Below are positions 1 to 8,182 of a stretch of 32,964 nucleotides of DNA, piece by piece. The translations under genes and the position numbers were made by a program. The notes under the pieces were generated by a model. That model was not told where the DNA came from. It saw only the letters and a program-made list of their open reading frames with translations, and searched no databases. Origin of the DNA: Pseudanabaena frigida (lineage in GTDB: Bacteria; Cyanobacteriota; Cyanobacteriia; Pseudanabaenales; Pseudanabaenaceae); assembly GCA_003242085.1 (NCBI GenBank), contig QBML01000034.1, forward strand, positions 27,151 through 60,114, written 5' to 3'. Positions within the stretch are counted from its first letter, which is position 1. Every line of letters begins with the position of its first letter.

Positions 1-140
1 TCCATCAAGATGAAGATGAAGTACAAATGAAGCCAGACTTGCAACTCCATCAAGATGAAGATGAAGTACAAATGAAGCCAGACTTGCAACTCCATCAAGA
101 CGAAGATGAAGTACAAATGAAGCCAGATTTGCAACTGAAA
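1..140 (+). repeat. 45-bp in-frame tandem repeat array, truncated by the window edge
   Basis: Two complete 45-bp units lie at 27-71 and 72-116, differing by one base (gat versus gac). A partial unit precedes them (1-26) and a partial unit follows (117 to about 137). Each encodes MKPDLQLHQDEDEVQ. The near identity points to recent expansion. The array probably continues to the left of the window. Confidence 0.9.
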
Positions 141-2603
141 GAATCATCAGGTTGTACATCAGGATGCCAATGCACTTCTTGCTCGCCATCAGGTATAACA
201 GTTCAGAGAAAAATAAATATTAGTCAGATAAGTGGCTCACCAGATTTATTGAATCGTAAACTTATTGATATGGTGCAACAAGATATCACTCAGATCCAAC
301 GTTTTGGTGATTCATCAGCTCATGCTACAGGTTGCTCTTGTTCCGATTGTGGAGTCTCACCAACTCAAATTCAACGTAAGACAGAAACCGATCATGGTTC
401 TAGCTGTTCTTGCCCGATGTGCTCTGGCAGTAGCGAGAAAATTCAAGCAAAATTTGAAGGGAATGGGACTTCACCTGTATCTATATCTTCAAGCTCCAAC
501 GACTCTCCTGTAATTCAAAGGCACACAGCTTACGAACACTATTTACTAGGGCAAGTTGATCCTTCGGAACTATCAAACATTCCTATGGTTAGAGAAATAC
601 CTCAATTAGAAAAACAGTTTGAGGAAATCTCTAAACAAATAAAGAAAGCACAGTCAACCTCTAATTTAGCAGAAGCACTTGTTCTGGATACTAAGTTAAA
701 GGATGCTAAGAAGAAGAAAGAGGATGTTCGTCATACGCTTGACCAAGAGATGGAGCGTCTTTGGGCATTTAAGTCGAACCCAGAAGTATTAAGCAACAAA
801 GAGGGTGAGGTTGGTAAAGTTGAAAAAAGTGATGATGATAAATGGCAAGTTCCTATTGTTAAACTACCTGTCAAAGGTGATGCCAAAGATGCAGTAGCTG
901 GTGACACCTCGATCATTGTTAGCTATAGTGAAATCAACACATTTCCAGACTTCTTTGGTAATCCCGAAACAATCGCTAATACACCTAAGGCAGCAGTACT
1001 TAAACTTTTGCAAGGAGTCCGTCAGCAAGCTTATGTTGAAGTAAGTAATCTATATAAAGAAATTTTTGGAGAAGATAAAAATAAATTGTCTGACTTCAGT
1101 AACCGTGAAAATCTAGCAATAACACAAGGGGATTTTGAAGGAGCAGTAGGTCCAAGAGGACAAGCTGTAAACGATTCAGCCTATGAAAAGCGTACAGAGT
1201 TAGGAGTGCAAGGGGCAACTACGCGGTCTAAAAAAGAGGAAAAAAGTCAAGAATATTTTGCTGCATTAGAAAGAAATGCCTGTCACTTTGCTCCTTATAG
1301 TTGGCAGCAATGGGAAACTTATCACACAAGAGCACGAGCTTTAGCTGCTAGCTCGGCATTAGGCAAACAAAATGCTGAGGATATAAGAGATATGGAGGGT
1401 GATGAAGATGCGATCGATGGTATCGAACAACAGGCTTTAGAGGAGAGCAATCAAGCACTTTTACAAAATGCTTTTGGTGAACATTATCTGCAAGATTCTT
1501 TTGCGGCAGGACATTTGATTGATAAGACTGGTGTAATGCAAGCATTTACCAAGTGGATCAATGCAAATGGCAAAAAATTGGGATCTACTGATGAGGCTAA
1601 GTCTCAGTGGGCAATGGCGAGTATGATTGCCAATAAGCAGGGCACAGCCAGTGATCTCGAATCTAATCCACAGGCACTAGATGACAGGATGATGCGAGGG
1701 GAAATTGATTCTGTTGGTGAGGCTGCAGGTGAGGTCGGTCTGGGAGCAACAGAGGATATTATCTTCATGATGTGGTGGAGAAAAGCTGCAAATGATAGCA
1801 AAGGGGATAAACATCTAACCCCAGATCAAGCCGCAGAAAAATGTACATTACCGAGTGTCAAAAATAATGCAGTAAAAGCCAAACAATTAATGGATGGACT
1901 TGTTGCTAAGAATTTTGCCAAAATCAAAACCAGTGGTGTAATCAAGAAAACTGAATTTTACTCCCTAGATGAAGCCCAAGTTGATGTACTAAAAGGCAAA
2001 GGAGCTTATAAAGCCACATTAGCTATGAAAATTCATTCCAGCGAAGATGATGATCCTGAGTATGATGATAGCGAATATGACTACACTGAGGAAGCTTATA
2101 CTGAGGAAGCAGAAGAGTTTAATCTAGCAGCTTACAATGAATTTATGAGTAATGCCTATATTCAAGGTGCTACAAAGTATTTCCACGATAAATATTGTAA
2201 AGAAGGTCTGGAAGTCATTACTGGTGCTGGCGACTCAATTGGTAGAATCTATGGTGATGCCAAGATGCTTAGTGCAGGTGGACAAAAAGGTGTAGAGTAT
2301 TCAGCAAAAACCTCCCAAATGTCTCGTGAAGCAATCTTTAATATTGTCAATGGAACACCCGAAGATGCTGACTCTATTACTGCAATTAGGAACCGTTTCC
2401 CAACCCAAGTTAAAGTTCCAAGTGTAGGTAATAGAACTTTAGAAAACTGGAATTCTCAGTTCTTGTATACTGATGAATCGTTTAAGGAAGCAGCATCAAC
2501 TGGAGCTAAAATAGCTTATAAAGCTAAAGGCGGTGGCGGTATATCGGGTGGCAATGCAATTAATGTCGGAGAAATCGTCAAACACGATAGTAGTGTTTTC
2601 TAA
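3..2603 (+). CDS. Candidate eCIS effector with repeat/CxCxxC leader and zinc phospholipase C-like domain (5' partial)
   Basis: The frame is open to the left edge, so the true start lies upstream; the first in-window ATG (27) is only a repeat copy. Numbering from that ATG, residues 1-37 are repeats of MKPDLQLHQDEDEVQ. Three CxCxxC motifs follow (C47/49/52, C103/105/108, C127/129/132), interleaved with VQRK (59-62), IQRK (115-118), IQAK (139-142) and IQR (163-165). The large domain has H420 in an N-x-x-HF context, then H486-x3-D490-x5-H496. That spacing matches the zinc ligands of Clostridium alpha-toxin type phospholipase C and resembles P1 nuclease. An acidic stretch lies near residues 670-695. 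The acidic LQMKP and IQRK leader style matches the DUF4157 protein at 3527-5185, a family enriched at eCIS loci. A role as injected lipase or hydrolase is inference. The conventional later ligands (H and E after H496) are not obvious, so it could instead be a non-catalytic relative. Confidence 0.75.
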   Translation, partial: HQDEDEVQMKPDLQLHQDEDEVQMKPDLQLHQDEDEVQMKPDLQLKESSGCTSGCQCTSCSPSGITVQRKINISQISGSPDLLNRKLIDMVQQDITQIQRFGDSSAHATGCSCSDCGVSPTQIQRKTETDHGSSCSCPMCSGSSEKIQAKFEGNGTSPVSISSSSNDSPVIQRHTAYEHYLLGQVDPSELSNIPMVREIPQLEKQFEEISKQIKKAQSTSNLAEALVLDTKLKDAKKKKEDVRHTLDQEMERLWAFKSNPEVLSNKEGEVGKVEKSDDDKWQVPIVKLPVKGDAKDAVAGDTSIIVSYSEINTFPDFFGNPETIANTPKAAVLKLLQGVRQQAYVEVSNLYKEIFGEDKNKLSDFSNRENLAITQGDFEGAVGPRGQAVNDSAYEKRTELGVQGATTRSKKEEKSQEYFAALERNACHFAPYSWQQWETYHTRARALAASSALGKQNAEDIRDMEGDEDAIDGIEQQALEESNQALLQNAFGEHYLQDSFAAGHLIDKTGVMQAFTKWINANGKKLGSTDEAKSQWAMASMIANKQGTASDLESNPQALDDRMMRGEIDSVGEAAGEVGLGATEDIIFMMWWRKAANDSKGDKHLTPDQAAEKCTLPSVKNNAVKAKQLMDGLVAKNFAKIKTSGVIKKTEFYSLDEAQVDVLKGKGAYKATLAMKIHSSEDDDPEYDDSEYDYTEEAYTEEAEEFNLAAYNEFMSNAYIQGATKYFHDKYCKEGLEVITGAGDSIGRIYGDAKMLSAGGQKGVEYSAKTSQMSREAIFNIVNGTPEDADSITAIRNRFPTQVKVPSVGNRTLENWNSQFLYTDESFKEAASTGAKIAYKAKGGGGISGGNAINVGEIVKHDSSVF

Positions 2604-2647
2604 CAATATCTACTCTCCTCCTAGCTAATTTCTCAAACAAAATTAAA

Positions 2648-3157
2648 ATGGCTAAACTAGCTATTGATTCGCAAATAGAAGAAGAAAAACAAGCCTCAAT
2701 ATTTGATGTAGTTGTTAACTTCTTTAAAGAAAACAATTGGTCATTTTTGCAACACGAAACTGAACCGATTTTACGAATGGGTTATCAAGGTGAGAATGGG
2801 GACTGGACTTGTACCGTCAGGACGAGAGAAGAACCATCTCAATTTGTCTTTTATTCAGTTTGTCCTGTGAATATTCCTCCCAAAAAACGATTAGCGATCG
2901 CTGAGTTTTTAACAAGAGTTAACTTTGGCTTAATTATTGGCAACTTTGAAATGGATCTGCAAGATGGGGAGGTGCGCTATAAAACCTATGGCATTGGTGG
3001 TGCAGAAAATTCTTTGGATTTGCCAATAATCGGTAGATTGATTTTTATCAATACAATGACGATGGACAAATATCTACCAAGCATTATGTCTGTTGTCTAT
3101 GCCAACGTTTCTATAGATGAAGCAATTAAGCAAATTGAGCAGCAAGTTGATTCATAG
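2648..3157 (+). CDS. YbjN-domain protein
   Basis: This 169-aa protein matches the YbjN family (DUF1790, 'sensory transduction regulator') in length and pattern. It has an N-terminal helix ending in FFKENNW, a strand-rich middle, the FLTRVNFGLIIGNFEMD segment typical of cyanobacterial members, and a C-terminal helix. YbjN domains share a fold with class I type III secretion chaperones. The gene starts 44 bp after the effector candidate on the same strand, so a two-gene unit is plausible. A dedicated chaperone role for the upstream protein is inference from fold and position. YbjN proteins also occur alone in many genomes with unclear roles. There is no strong Shine-Dalgarno upstream of the ATG. 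Confidence 0.75.
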   Translation: MAKLAIDSQIEEEKQASIFDVVVNFFKENNWSFLQHETEPILRMGYQGENGDWTCTVRTREEPSQFVFYSVCPVNIPPKKRLAIAEFLTRVNFGLIIGNFEMDLQDGEVRYKTYGIGGAENSLDLPIIGRLIFINTMTMDKYLPSIMSVVYANVSIDEAIKQIEQQVDS

Positions 3158-3526
3158 TTAAGTCAGCCTTCACCATCTTCTTAATTGGCTTAGTCTTAAT
3201 GCAAAAACAGCTTGCAACGTGAAACCGAAATATCAGAGCAATCAAATCTTCTCCAAAAGCTAAATTCAGTAATATTAGCTCCAGAATCTACAAAGGAGAA
3301 CATTTAGCGAAAATAGAGCGCAATTGGGCAGAGATATCAAGCTGGTAATAACTTTGAAGGCGATAGCATCAGTAAAAAATCAATAACTAGAACGGCTATT
3401 GGCGATCGCAATAGCTAAAAATAACTAGAATGGCGATCGCCTCTCTAACATTATAGAAAGTAGATTGGGTTTCATTCTTCATCTCAATTTACGCGATCGG
3501 CAATCGCACTTATATGATCATGCAAT
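3158..3526. other. Intergenic gap between convergent genes, with a 21-bp inverted repeat and HIP1 sites
   Basis: No credible gene was seen in this 369-bp stretch. It holds a perfect inverted repeat at 3395-3415 (gctattg, 7-bp HIP1 core, caatagc). A short direct repeat of the form ataactagaa(c/t)ggc occurs at about 3383 and 3421. Several HIP1 octamers or near-HIP1 sites are present. The stem has no T-run on either side, so it is not a convincing intrinsic terminator, although it lies between convergent genes. Confidence 0.5.
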
Positions 3527-5185
3527 CTAGAATTTTGTGACAAATTTGTACACCCTACCTTCACTACTTATGGATGACTTGGATTTCAACACTTTGCTTA
3601 GATTCTCAAGGTGATTATTCATATCTAAATCGCTAATAAATCCTGATGGAGAATCCTTACCTGTAAGTTCTTTTGTTCTTTTACTTGTTTCAGCTTGTAA
3701 TTCTATTATTTCGTCACTGTGCTTCAAAATCTCTTCCATGCCTTTAACGATTCCCTTTAGAAAAGCCCCCTTCAACTCCTTCCGCTGTGACTTGGTTATA
3801 TCATCGGCTGCTTTTCCTGCGGACTTCATCGCAAATTCAAAATATTTCTTTCTAGTCACTCTACTCAGACGTTCTTTCATCCTTGCCGTTCCTTCATCGC
3901 TCATTTTTTGTGTTCCATTAAGCTTAGTATTAGTGTCCAGCATAATAAAGTTGCCAGTATCGCTTACGAATAGATTTGACAACATATCATCATTCCACTT
4001 ATCTCTTCCATAAGTAAACAAGTCAAATGCATATGCCATTCCATACTTTTCAAAGCCCACTTCGCTCAAACATACTTGATTCTCATGAAACTTCTCCATC
4101 GGCATAATCATCAACCAGCTTCCATTACTTGCTGTAGGGTCGATTTTGAAAGTGGTTTTAATTGTGTCCACGTACAATTGATGATCGCCTTCTCCTGGCT
4201 TCACGAGCTTTGGCTCGGTATATTCAAGACCGATTATTTTCCCCATAAGTCCTAGCATGATTTCCTCTTGACACGATTTCTGCCCTTGGAACTTCATTAC
4301 ACACTTCTCACCATCTACCTCCATCAAAAACACATTGTAATTGGCTCCTAAATCTTTTAATGCTTTGACCTTAACCTCATCGTCACGTCGGATTACTCCT
4401 GTAGTTGATTGCTGTACCACGTGAGTCAACTCATGGGCAATCAACTCCTGTCCTTCCTTGCTACTAGGGTTATATGCTCCCTGCCGAAAGAATACATCTT
4501 GACCTGTTGTAAAGGCTTTAGCCTGAATTGATTGATTGAGCTGATCGGACTGTGAACCTGTATGTACTTTTACACCGCTAAAATCTGCTCTCAATGCCTG
4601 TCCCATCTTGGTTTGGAGACCAGCATCTAGTGACTGACCACCACCCCGCGCACTTTGAATTGATGACTCTAAATCAGTTGGTGCTTCTCCCCCGCCAAGA
4701 TTTTCACGTCTTTGCACCAAAGACTTCATTTGCAATTCTTCTTCTTCCATCGAATCATCTCGTTGGATTGAAGAGATTGGTTTCATCTGCAATTCTTCAT
4801 TCTCTTCTTCCATTGATTCTTGTCTTTGGACAGGCTTATCCTGCGTTGGAGAATTAATTTGTTGAACTACTTTTGATGCTGTGTCATCTGCTTCCTTCTC
4901 ATACTTGTCATTGGGCTCACCAATATTTAGCTTTGCTTGAATTGGCATCCGTGCTTCCTTTAAACGATTCTGAGACTTTCTCTGGATTGGTAGAGCAGAT
5001 TTAGGTTTTGATGTAGATATTAGTTTTTCTAATAGATTTTCCGATGAAGTGTTTCTAGGTTGGCTCAAAACACCTTCATCTAACTCTGGCTGAGATAGCG
5101 CAAAGCCTCTAGTTTGCAAATTGAGAGTTGTGGTTTTTACAGAAGCTACAGGTTGAGCAGACTTTTTTTCGTAGGTGCGCTTCAT
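3527..5185 (-). CDS. DUF4157 (HEXXH) protein with kinase-like C-terminal domain, candidate eCIS effector
   Basis: 552 aa. Residues 1-165 form a low-complexity leader with IQRK (67-70), IQAK (82-85), VQR/IQR sites and two acidic repeats of the form EEELQMK. The segment at 86-107 (GEPNDKYEKEAD) is a hallmark of eCIS-associated DUF4157 proteins. DUF4157 spans about 172-260, with H251-E-L-T-H255 as a zinc-protease-like motif. Residues 270-552 resemble an actin-fragmin/PI-kinase-like fold: K298 in CVMKF, E307/E308, a D388/D395/N404 loop and D417 as a possible metal-binding Asp. DUF4157 proteins typically carry variable toxic C-domains at eCIS loci. The kinase-like assignment rests on spacing only. 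A GAGG ribosome site precedes the start at about 8 nt. The gene is transcribed towards the YbjN gene. Confidence 0.8.
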   Translation of the reverse strand: MKRTYEKKSAQPVASVKTTTLNLQTRGFALSQPELDEGVLSQPRNTSSENLLEKLISTSKPKSALPIQRKSQNRLKEARMPIQAKLNIGEPNDKYEKEADDTASKVVQQINSPTQDKPVQRQESMEEENEELQMKPISSIQRDDSMEEEELQMKSLVQRRENLGGGEAPTDLESSIQSARGGGQSLDAGLQTKMGQALRADFSGVKVHTGSQSDQLNQSIQAKAFTTGQDVFFRQGAYNPSSKEGQELIAHELTHVVQQSTTGVIRRDDEVKVKALKDLGANYNVFLMEVDGEKCVMKFQGQKSCQEEIMLGLMGKIIGLEYTEPKLVKPGEGDHQLYVDTIKTTFKIDPTASNGSWLMIMPMEKFHENQVCLSEVGFEKYGMAYAFDLFTYGRDKWNDDMLSNLFVSDTGNFIMLDTNTKLNGTQKMSDEGTARMKERLSRVTRKKYFEFAMKSAGKAADDITKSQRKELKGAFLKGIVKGMEEILKHSDEIIELQAETSKRTKELTGKDSPSGFISDLDMNNHLENLSKVLKSKSSISSEGRVYKFVTKF

Positions 5186-5297
5186 GTCATTAACCTCTAA
5201 ATTTGCTTTCTGAAAGGCTGTATTTGAGTACTTGCAAATATTTTCGCATATTTAAATTAAGACAACTATTCGCAATTTAAAAAATTTCTAAGCTCTT

Positions 5298-5999
5298 TTA
5301 TTGACAATTTTGATTATTGGTAGAGCCATCTTGAAGGGTCGTGTTACATAACTTTGCATTCGTCAAATTTGTATTGATTAATGAAGCATTTTCCAGATTT
5401 GCCTCAACTAAATTTACTTCGCTAAGATTGGCATTTTCGAGATTGGCGAAACCTAACTTGGCATTAGTTAGATTCGCTTTAAGTAAATTTGCACCTTCAA
5501 GATCGACAAATTGTCGCACTTTCGTAAATATATCAACATTGCCATCCGCAAAAGTGTCAGTCAGATTAGCTTCTTGGAGATTACTTTGGCGAAAGGAGGC
5601 ATCAAGTAGATAAGTATTACTGAGGTTTGCACCCATCAAGTTTGCTTGCCCCAGATTTGCAAGTCGTAGATCTGCATAACTGAGATCTGCATAAATAAGT
5701 GTTGACTCTTGTAGATTTGCGCTTCTGAGATCCGCACTGCGGAGATTTGCACCTTTGAGATTAGCTTTGCTGAGATCTGCTCCAATTAGTTTAAGTCCGT
5801 TCAAATCCGTATTTTGCAAATCGCAACCCTGACATCGGTTAGTTTCGATCAGCCTTTGTCGATTGGCGGCTTGGATTCGATCGCTACTAGGATCGGCAAA
5901 AGATGGCGAAGTTGAGGCGATCGCCCCAATTGCCAAAAATCCCACACATAGAAATCTAGGTATGATGCACATTTTAAGAAGTGGTTGAGGTCGTGACAT
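5298..5999 (-). CDS. Secreted pentapeptide-repeat protein
   Basis: 233 aa. An N-terminal signal peptide is visible: basic start, hydrophobic core at about 12-29, and a likely cut after SFA at residue 35. From about residue 58 the protein is A(D/N)L-type pentapeptide repeats (GADLS, KANLK, GANLR, SADLR and so on). These form a right-handed quadrilateral beta-helix. An interruption at about 148-165 (DGNVDIFTKVRQFVD) separates two repeat blocks. Cysteine pairs at both ends (C56/C59, and two near the C-terminus) could cap the helix. Such lumenal or periplasmic proteins are abundant in cyanobacteria and mostly have no known function. It is divergently oriented from the TPR gene and nothing ties it to the injection system. 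Confidence 0.85.
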   Translation of the reverse strand: MSRPQPLLKMCIIPRFLCVGFLAIGAIASTSPSFADPSSDRIQAANRQRLIETNRCQGCDLQNTDLNGLKLIGADLSKANLKGANLRSADLRSANLQESTLIYADLSYADLRLANLGQANLMGANLSNTYLLDASFRQSNLQEANLTDTFADGNVDIFTKVRQFVDLEGANLLKANLTNAKLGFANLENANLSEVNLVEANLENASLINTNLTNAKLCNTTLQDGSTNNQNCQ

Positions 6000-6104
6000 C
6001 GGTAGAAAATAAGATGATAGATTAATGTTGATTTGATTTGGTTATTTTTGTAGAGTTTTACTTAATAAAAATAATTACAAATCTGCGATCGTGATTGAGA
6101 ACTC

Positions 6105-6109
6105 AGGAG
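6105..6109 (+). promoter_or_regulatory. Ribosome binding site deciding the TPR protein start
   Basis: AGGAG lies 5 nt upstream of the in-frame GTG at 6115. The longer candidate start at GTG 6091 has no comparable site. Confidence 0.5.
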
Positions 6110-6114
6110 TACCA

Positions 6115-7794
6115 GTGATTTTGCGGTCTTTCTTTCGGTCATTTAAGCAAGGCAAACGATTTTGGTTGCTGATGATGGTGCTGTTAAACTTGCCCTTCGC
6201 TGTACCTGCGATCGCTCAAGAAAAGCTGCAAGACTTTGACTATTGGGCTTCACTATGTAGTTCATTGGTTAAATCCCGCAAGTACAAAGAGGCGGTTGAA
6301 GCTTGCAATCAGGCAATTACGCTAAATACTAATGAGCCGATCGCTTGGCTCGAACGTGGCGATGCGATGATCGGCTTAGCCATGTATACCGAAGCAGTGG
6401 TGTCCTACGATCGCTTTATTAAATTACAACCAGAAAATTCTGGAGCTTTAGCTAAGCGTTGTAGCGCATTGAACGAGTTAGAGCGATATGAAGATGCAGT
6501 TGCCTCTTGCGAACTTGCCTTACGACTCGACAAAAACTGGGATGATGCTTCGCCTGCGATGGTGTGGTATATCCAAGGAGCGTTACTAAAACGGGCTGGG
6601 AAAATGGCAGAAGCTCTAGAATCTTTGGGACTAGCAATTCGTTCAAACCCCAATTATTCATTAGCTTTAACCGAACGTTGTGATATTTTTATCTCCCTCG
6701 ATCGTGCGGCAGATGCCATCCAAGATTGCGATCGCGCGATTAAAGTCAATGCTAACTGGGGTAAAGCCACCCCGGCGATCGCTTGGAAAACCAAAGGTAA
6801 AGTCCAAAGCCAGTTACAACGCTACGATGACGCTCTGTTTGCCTATGATAAGGCTGTAGCGATCGAACCCACTAATGCTCAGGCTTGGGCTGAACAGGGA
6901 ATGATTTTATGGCGTTTAGGGCGCTATGCCGAAGCCTTAGCTTCGCAGGAATGGGCACTCAAAGCCAAAGAGAAATATTCTCTTGCTCTAGCTAACTCAT
7001 GCGCCGCACTCAACCAACTACGCCAATATAAAGAAGCACTTGCTGCCTGTAACTCTGCACTCCAAGAAGGCGACCAACAATGGGATTATTTGGGGCCAGC
7101 ATGGGCATGGGATCAACGCGCCAATGCTTTAAATGGTTTAGGTAAATACGAAGAAGCGCTTGCCTCGGCAAATCGCGCGATTGCTCTCAAGTCGAACCAA
7201 GCAAGTTTTTGGGCAAATCGGGCGGCTACTCTTTGGTCTCTGGGGCGATTTGATTTAGCCCTTTCATCTACTAATCAGGCGATCGCCCTCAATCAAAACT
7301 CATCTAACGCTTGGTTTAATCATGGACGCATACTTGCTTCTCTTGGACGAACAGAAGAAGCTTTACAAGCCTATGACAAAGCAATTCAAGGCGATGCAAA
7401 CATTGGCAGCCAAATATTTTTGGCCGACATTTTGACAAATAAGGCAGCTTTATTATGGCGGCTAAATCGTTTTCGCGAATCCATAAACGTTAGCCGACAG
7501 GCAGTCGGTATTAACCCAAAATCAGACACTGCTTGGTTTAATTTAGGATTGGCACTTATGTCCGTCGATCGCTATGCCGAATCTGCCGTCGCCTACAGTC
7601 GCGCGATCGCCATTGATGTCAAAAATGCTGATTATTGGACTGGCAGGGGACTTGCCTTACTAGCTCTTAATAGTAACGCTGACGCATTAGTAGCCTTTGA
7701 GCAAGCCCTTAAGCTCGATCCCAGTCAAACTCAAGCCATAACTAACAAAGCGATCGCGATCGATCGCTTAAAACCCAAACCAGCAAAACCGTAA
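6115..7794 (+). CDS. Exported TPR-repeat protein
   Basis: About 560 aa. A basic, hydrophobic N-terminus (LLMMVLLNLPFAVPAIAQ) is a signal peptide with a likely cut after AIAQ. The rest is tandem 34-residue tetratricopeptide repeats with the typical W/Y, G/A and P positions, for example YDKAVAIEPTNAQAWAEQG. About eleven or twelve repeats fill the protein, some as 40-residue variants with a W-D spacer. It is probably a lumenal or periplasmic protein-interaction scaffold. Start choice: GTG at 6091 gives nine more residues, but AGGAG at 6105-6109 sits 5 nt before GTG 6115, so 6115 is preferred. Partners are unknown, and TPR proteins of this type are common in cyanobacteria. Confidence 0.8.
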   Translation: MILRSFFRSFKQGKRFWLLMMVLLNLPFAVPAIAQEKLQDFDYWASLCSSLVKSRKYKEAVEACNQAITLNTNEPIAWLERGDAMIGLAMYTEAVVSYDRFIKLQPENSGALAKRCSALNELERYEDAVASCELALRLDKNWDDASPAMVWYIQGALLKRAGKMAEALESLGLAIRSNPNYSLALTERCDIFISLDRAADAIQDCDRAIKVNANWGKATPAIAWKTKGKVQSQLQRYDDALFAYDKAVAIEPTNAQAWAEQGMILWRLGRYAEALASQEWALKAKEKYSLALANSCAALNQLRQYKEALAACNSALQEGDQQWDYLGPAWAWDQRANALNGLGKYEEALASANRAIALKSNQASFWANRAATLWSLGRFDLALSSTNQAIALNQNSSNAWFNHGRILASLGRTEEALQAYDKAIQGDANIGSQIFLADILTNKAALLWRLNRFRESINVSRQAVGINPKSDTAWFNLGLALMSVDRYAESAVAYSRAIAIDVKNADYWTGRGLALLALNSNADALVAFEQALKLDPSQTQAITNKAIAIDRLKPKPAKP

Positions 7795-7837
7795 ATACTT
7801 GAGAACAAAGTGCTGTGAGCATCTTGCGCTCGAGTAT
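7795..7837. terminator. Imperfect inverted repeat between convergent genes, possible terminator
   Basis: The arms atacttgag (7795-7803) and ctcgagtat (7829-7837) pair with one G-T. An inner gagc/gctc stem is also possible. The repeat lies exactly between the TPR stop and the Nif11 stop. There is no T-run, so termination is only suggested by position. Confidence 0.3.
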
Positions 7838-7838
7838 A

Positions 7839-8048
7839 TTAAATACCAGGGATTTCCGAAAGATGGCACTTTAGTTCTTCGACCTCAAAATTGGTCATTT
7901 GCTTCCATTCTTCGATGGTAAAGTCATAACCTTCAGCCTGAGCTAGTTGGACAAAACTTTCAAGGTCGGGCGCTTTATTTAACTTTGCTTTCAGGAGGGA
8001 ATCAGATTGGGCTGCCCTATAAAGGCGTGCCACTTGCTCTCTTGCCAT
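7839..8048 (-). CDS. Nif11-family small protein
   Basis: 69 aa. The segment LESFVQLAQAEGYDFTIEEW is the signature of Nif11 domains, preceded by an N-terminal helix (REQVARLYRAAQSDSLLKAKL). In cyanobacteria such domains occur as free proteins or as leader peptides of ribosomally made peptides. The end (ELKCHLSEIPGI) keeps only a weak echo of the usual leader ending ELSxEELEAVAGG, and there is no Cys/Ser/Thr-rich core peptide. No modifying enzyme is nearby, so a free-standing Nif11 protein is more likely than a precursor. It diverges from the gene at 8183, leaving a 134-bp shared upstream region. Confidence 0.8.
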   Translation of the reverse strand: MAREQVARLYRAAQSDSLLKAKLNKAPDLESFVQLAQAEGYDFTIEEWKQMTNFEVEELKCHLSEIPGI

Positions 8049-8182
8049 AACATTGATTAGGAGTAAAGTGGTTAGATGTGACTCTGAGCAGCATGTTTAA
8101 GCGGTTTAAACCTTGCTACAAACGACACAACTGTAATTGATAATAGTCTATTGTGGGTTTTACGGAATAAGGCAAGCAATTT

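Noticed and set aside
7839-8048. Nif11 protein as a lanthipeptide or nitrile-hydratase-type peptide precursor
   Set aside because: No core peptide after the leader-like end and no modifying enzyme or exporter in the window.
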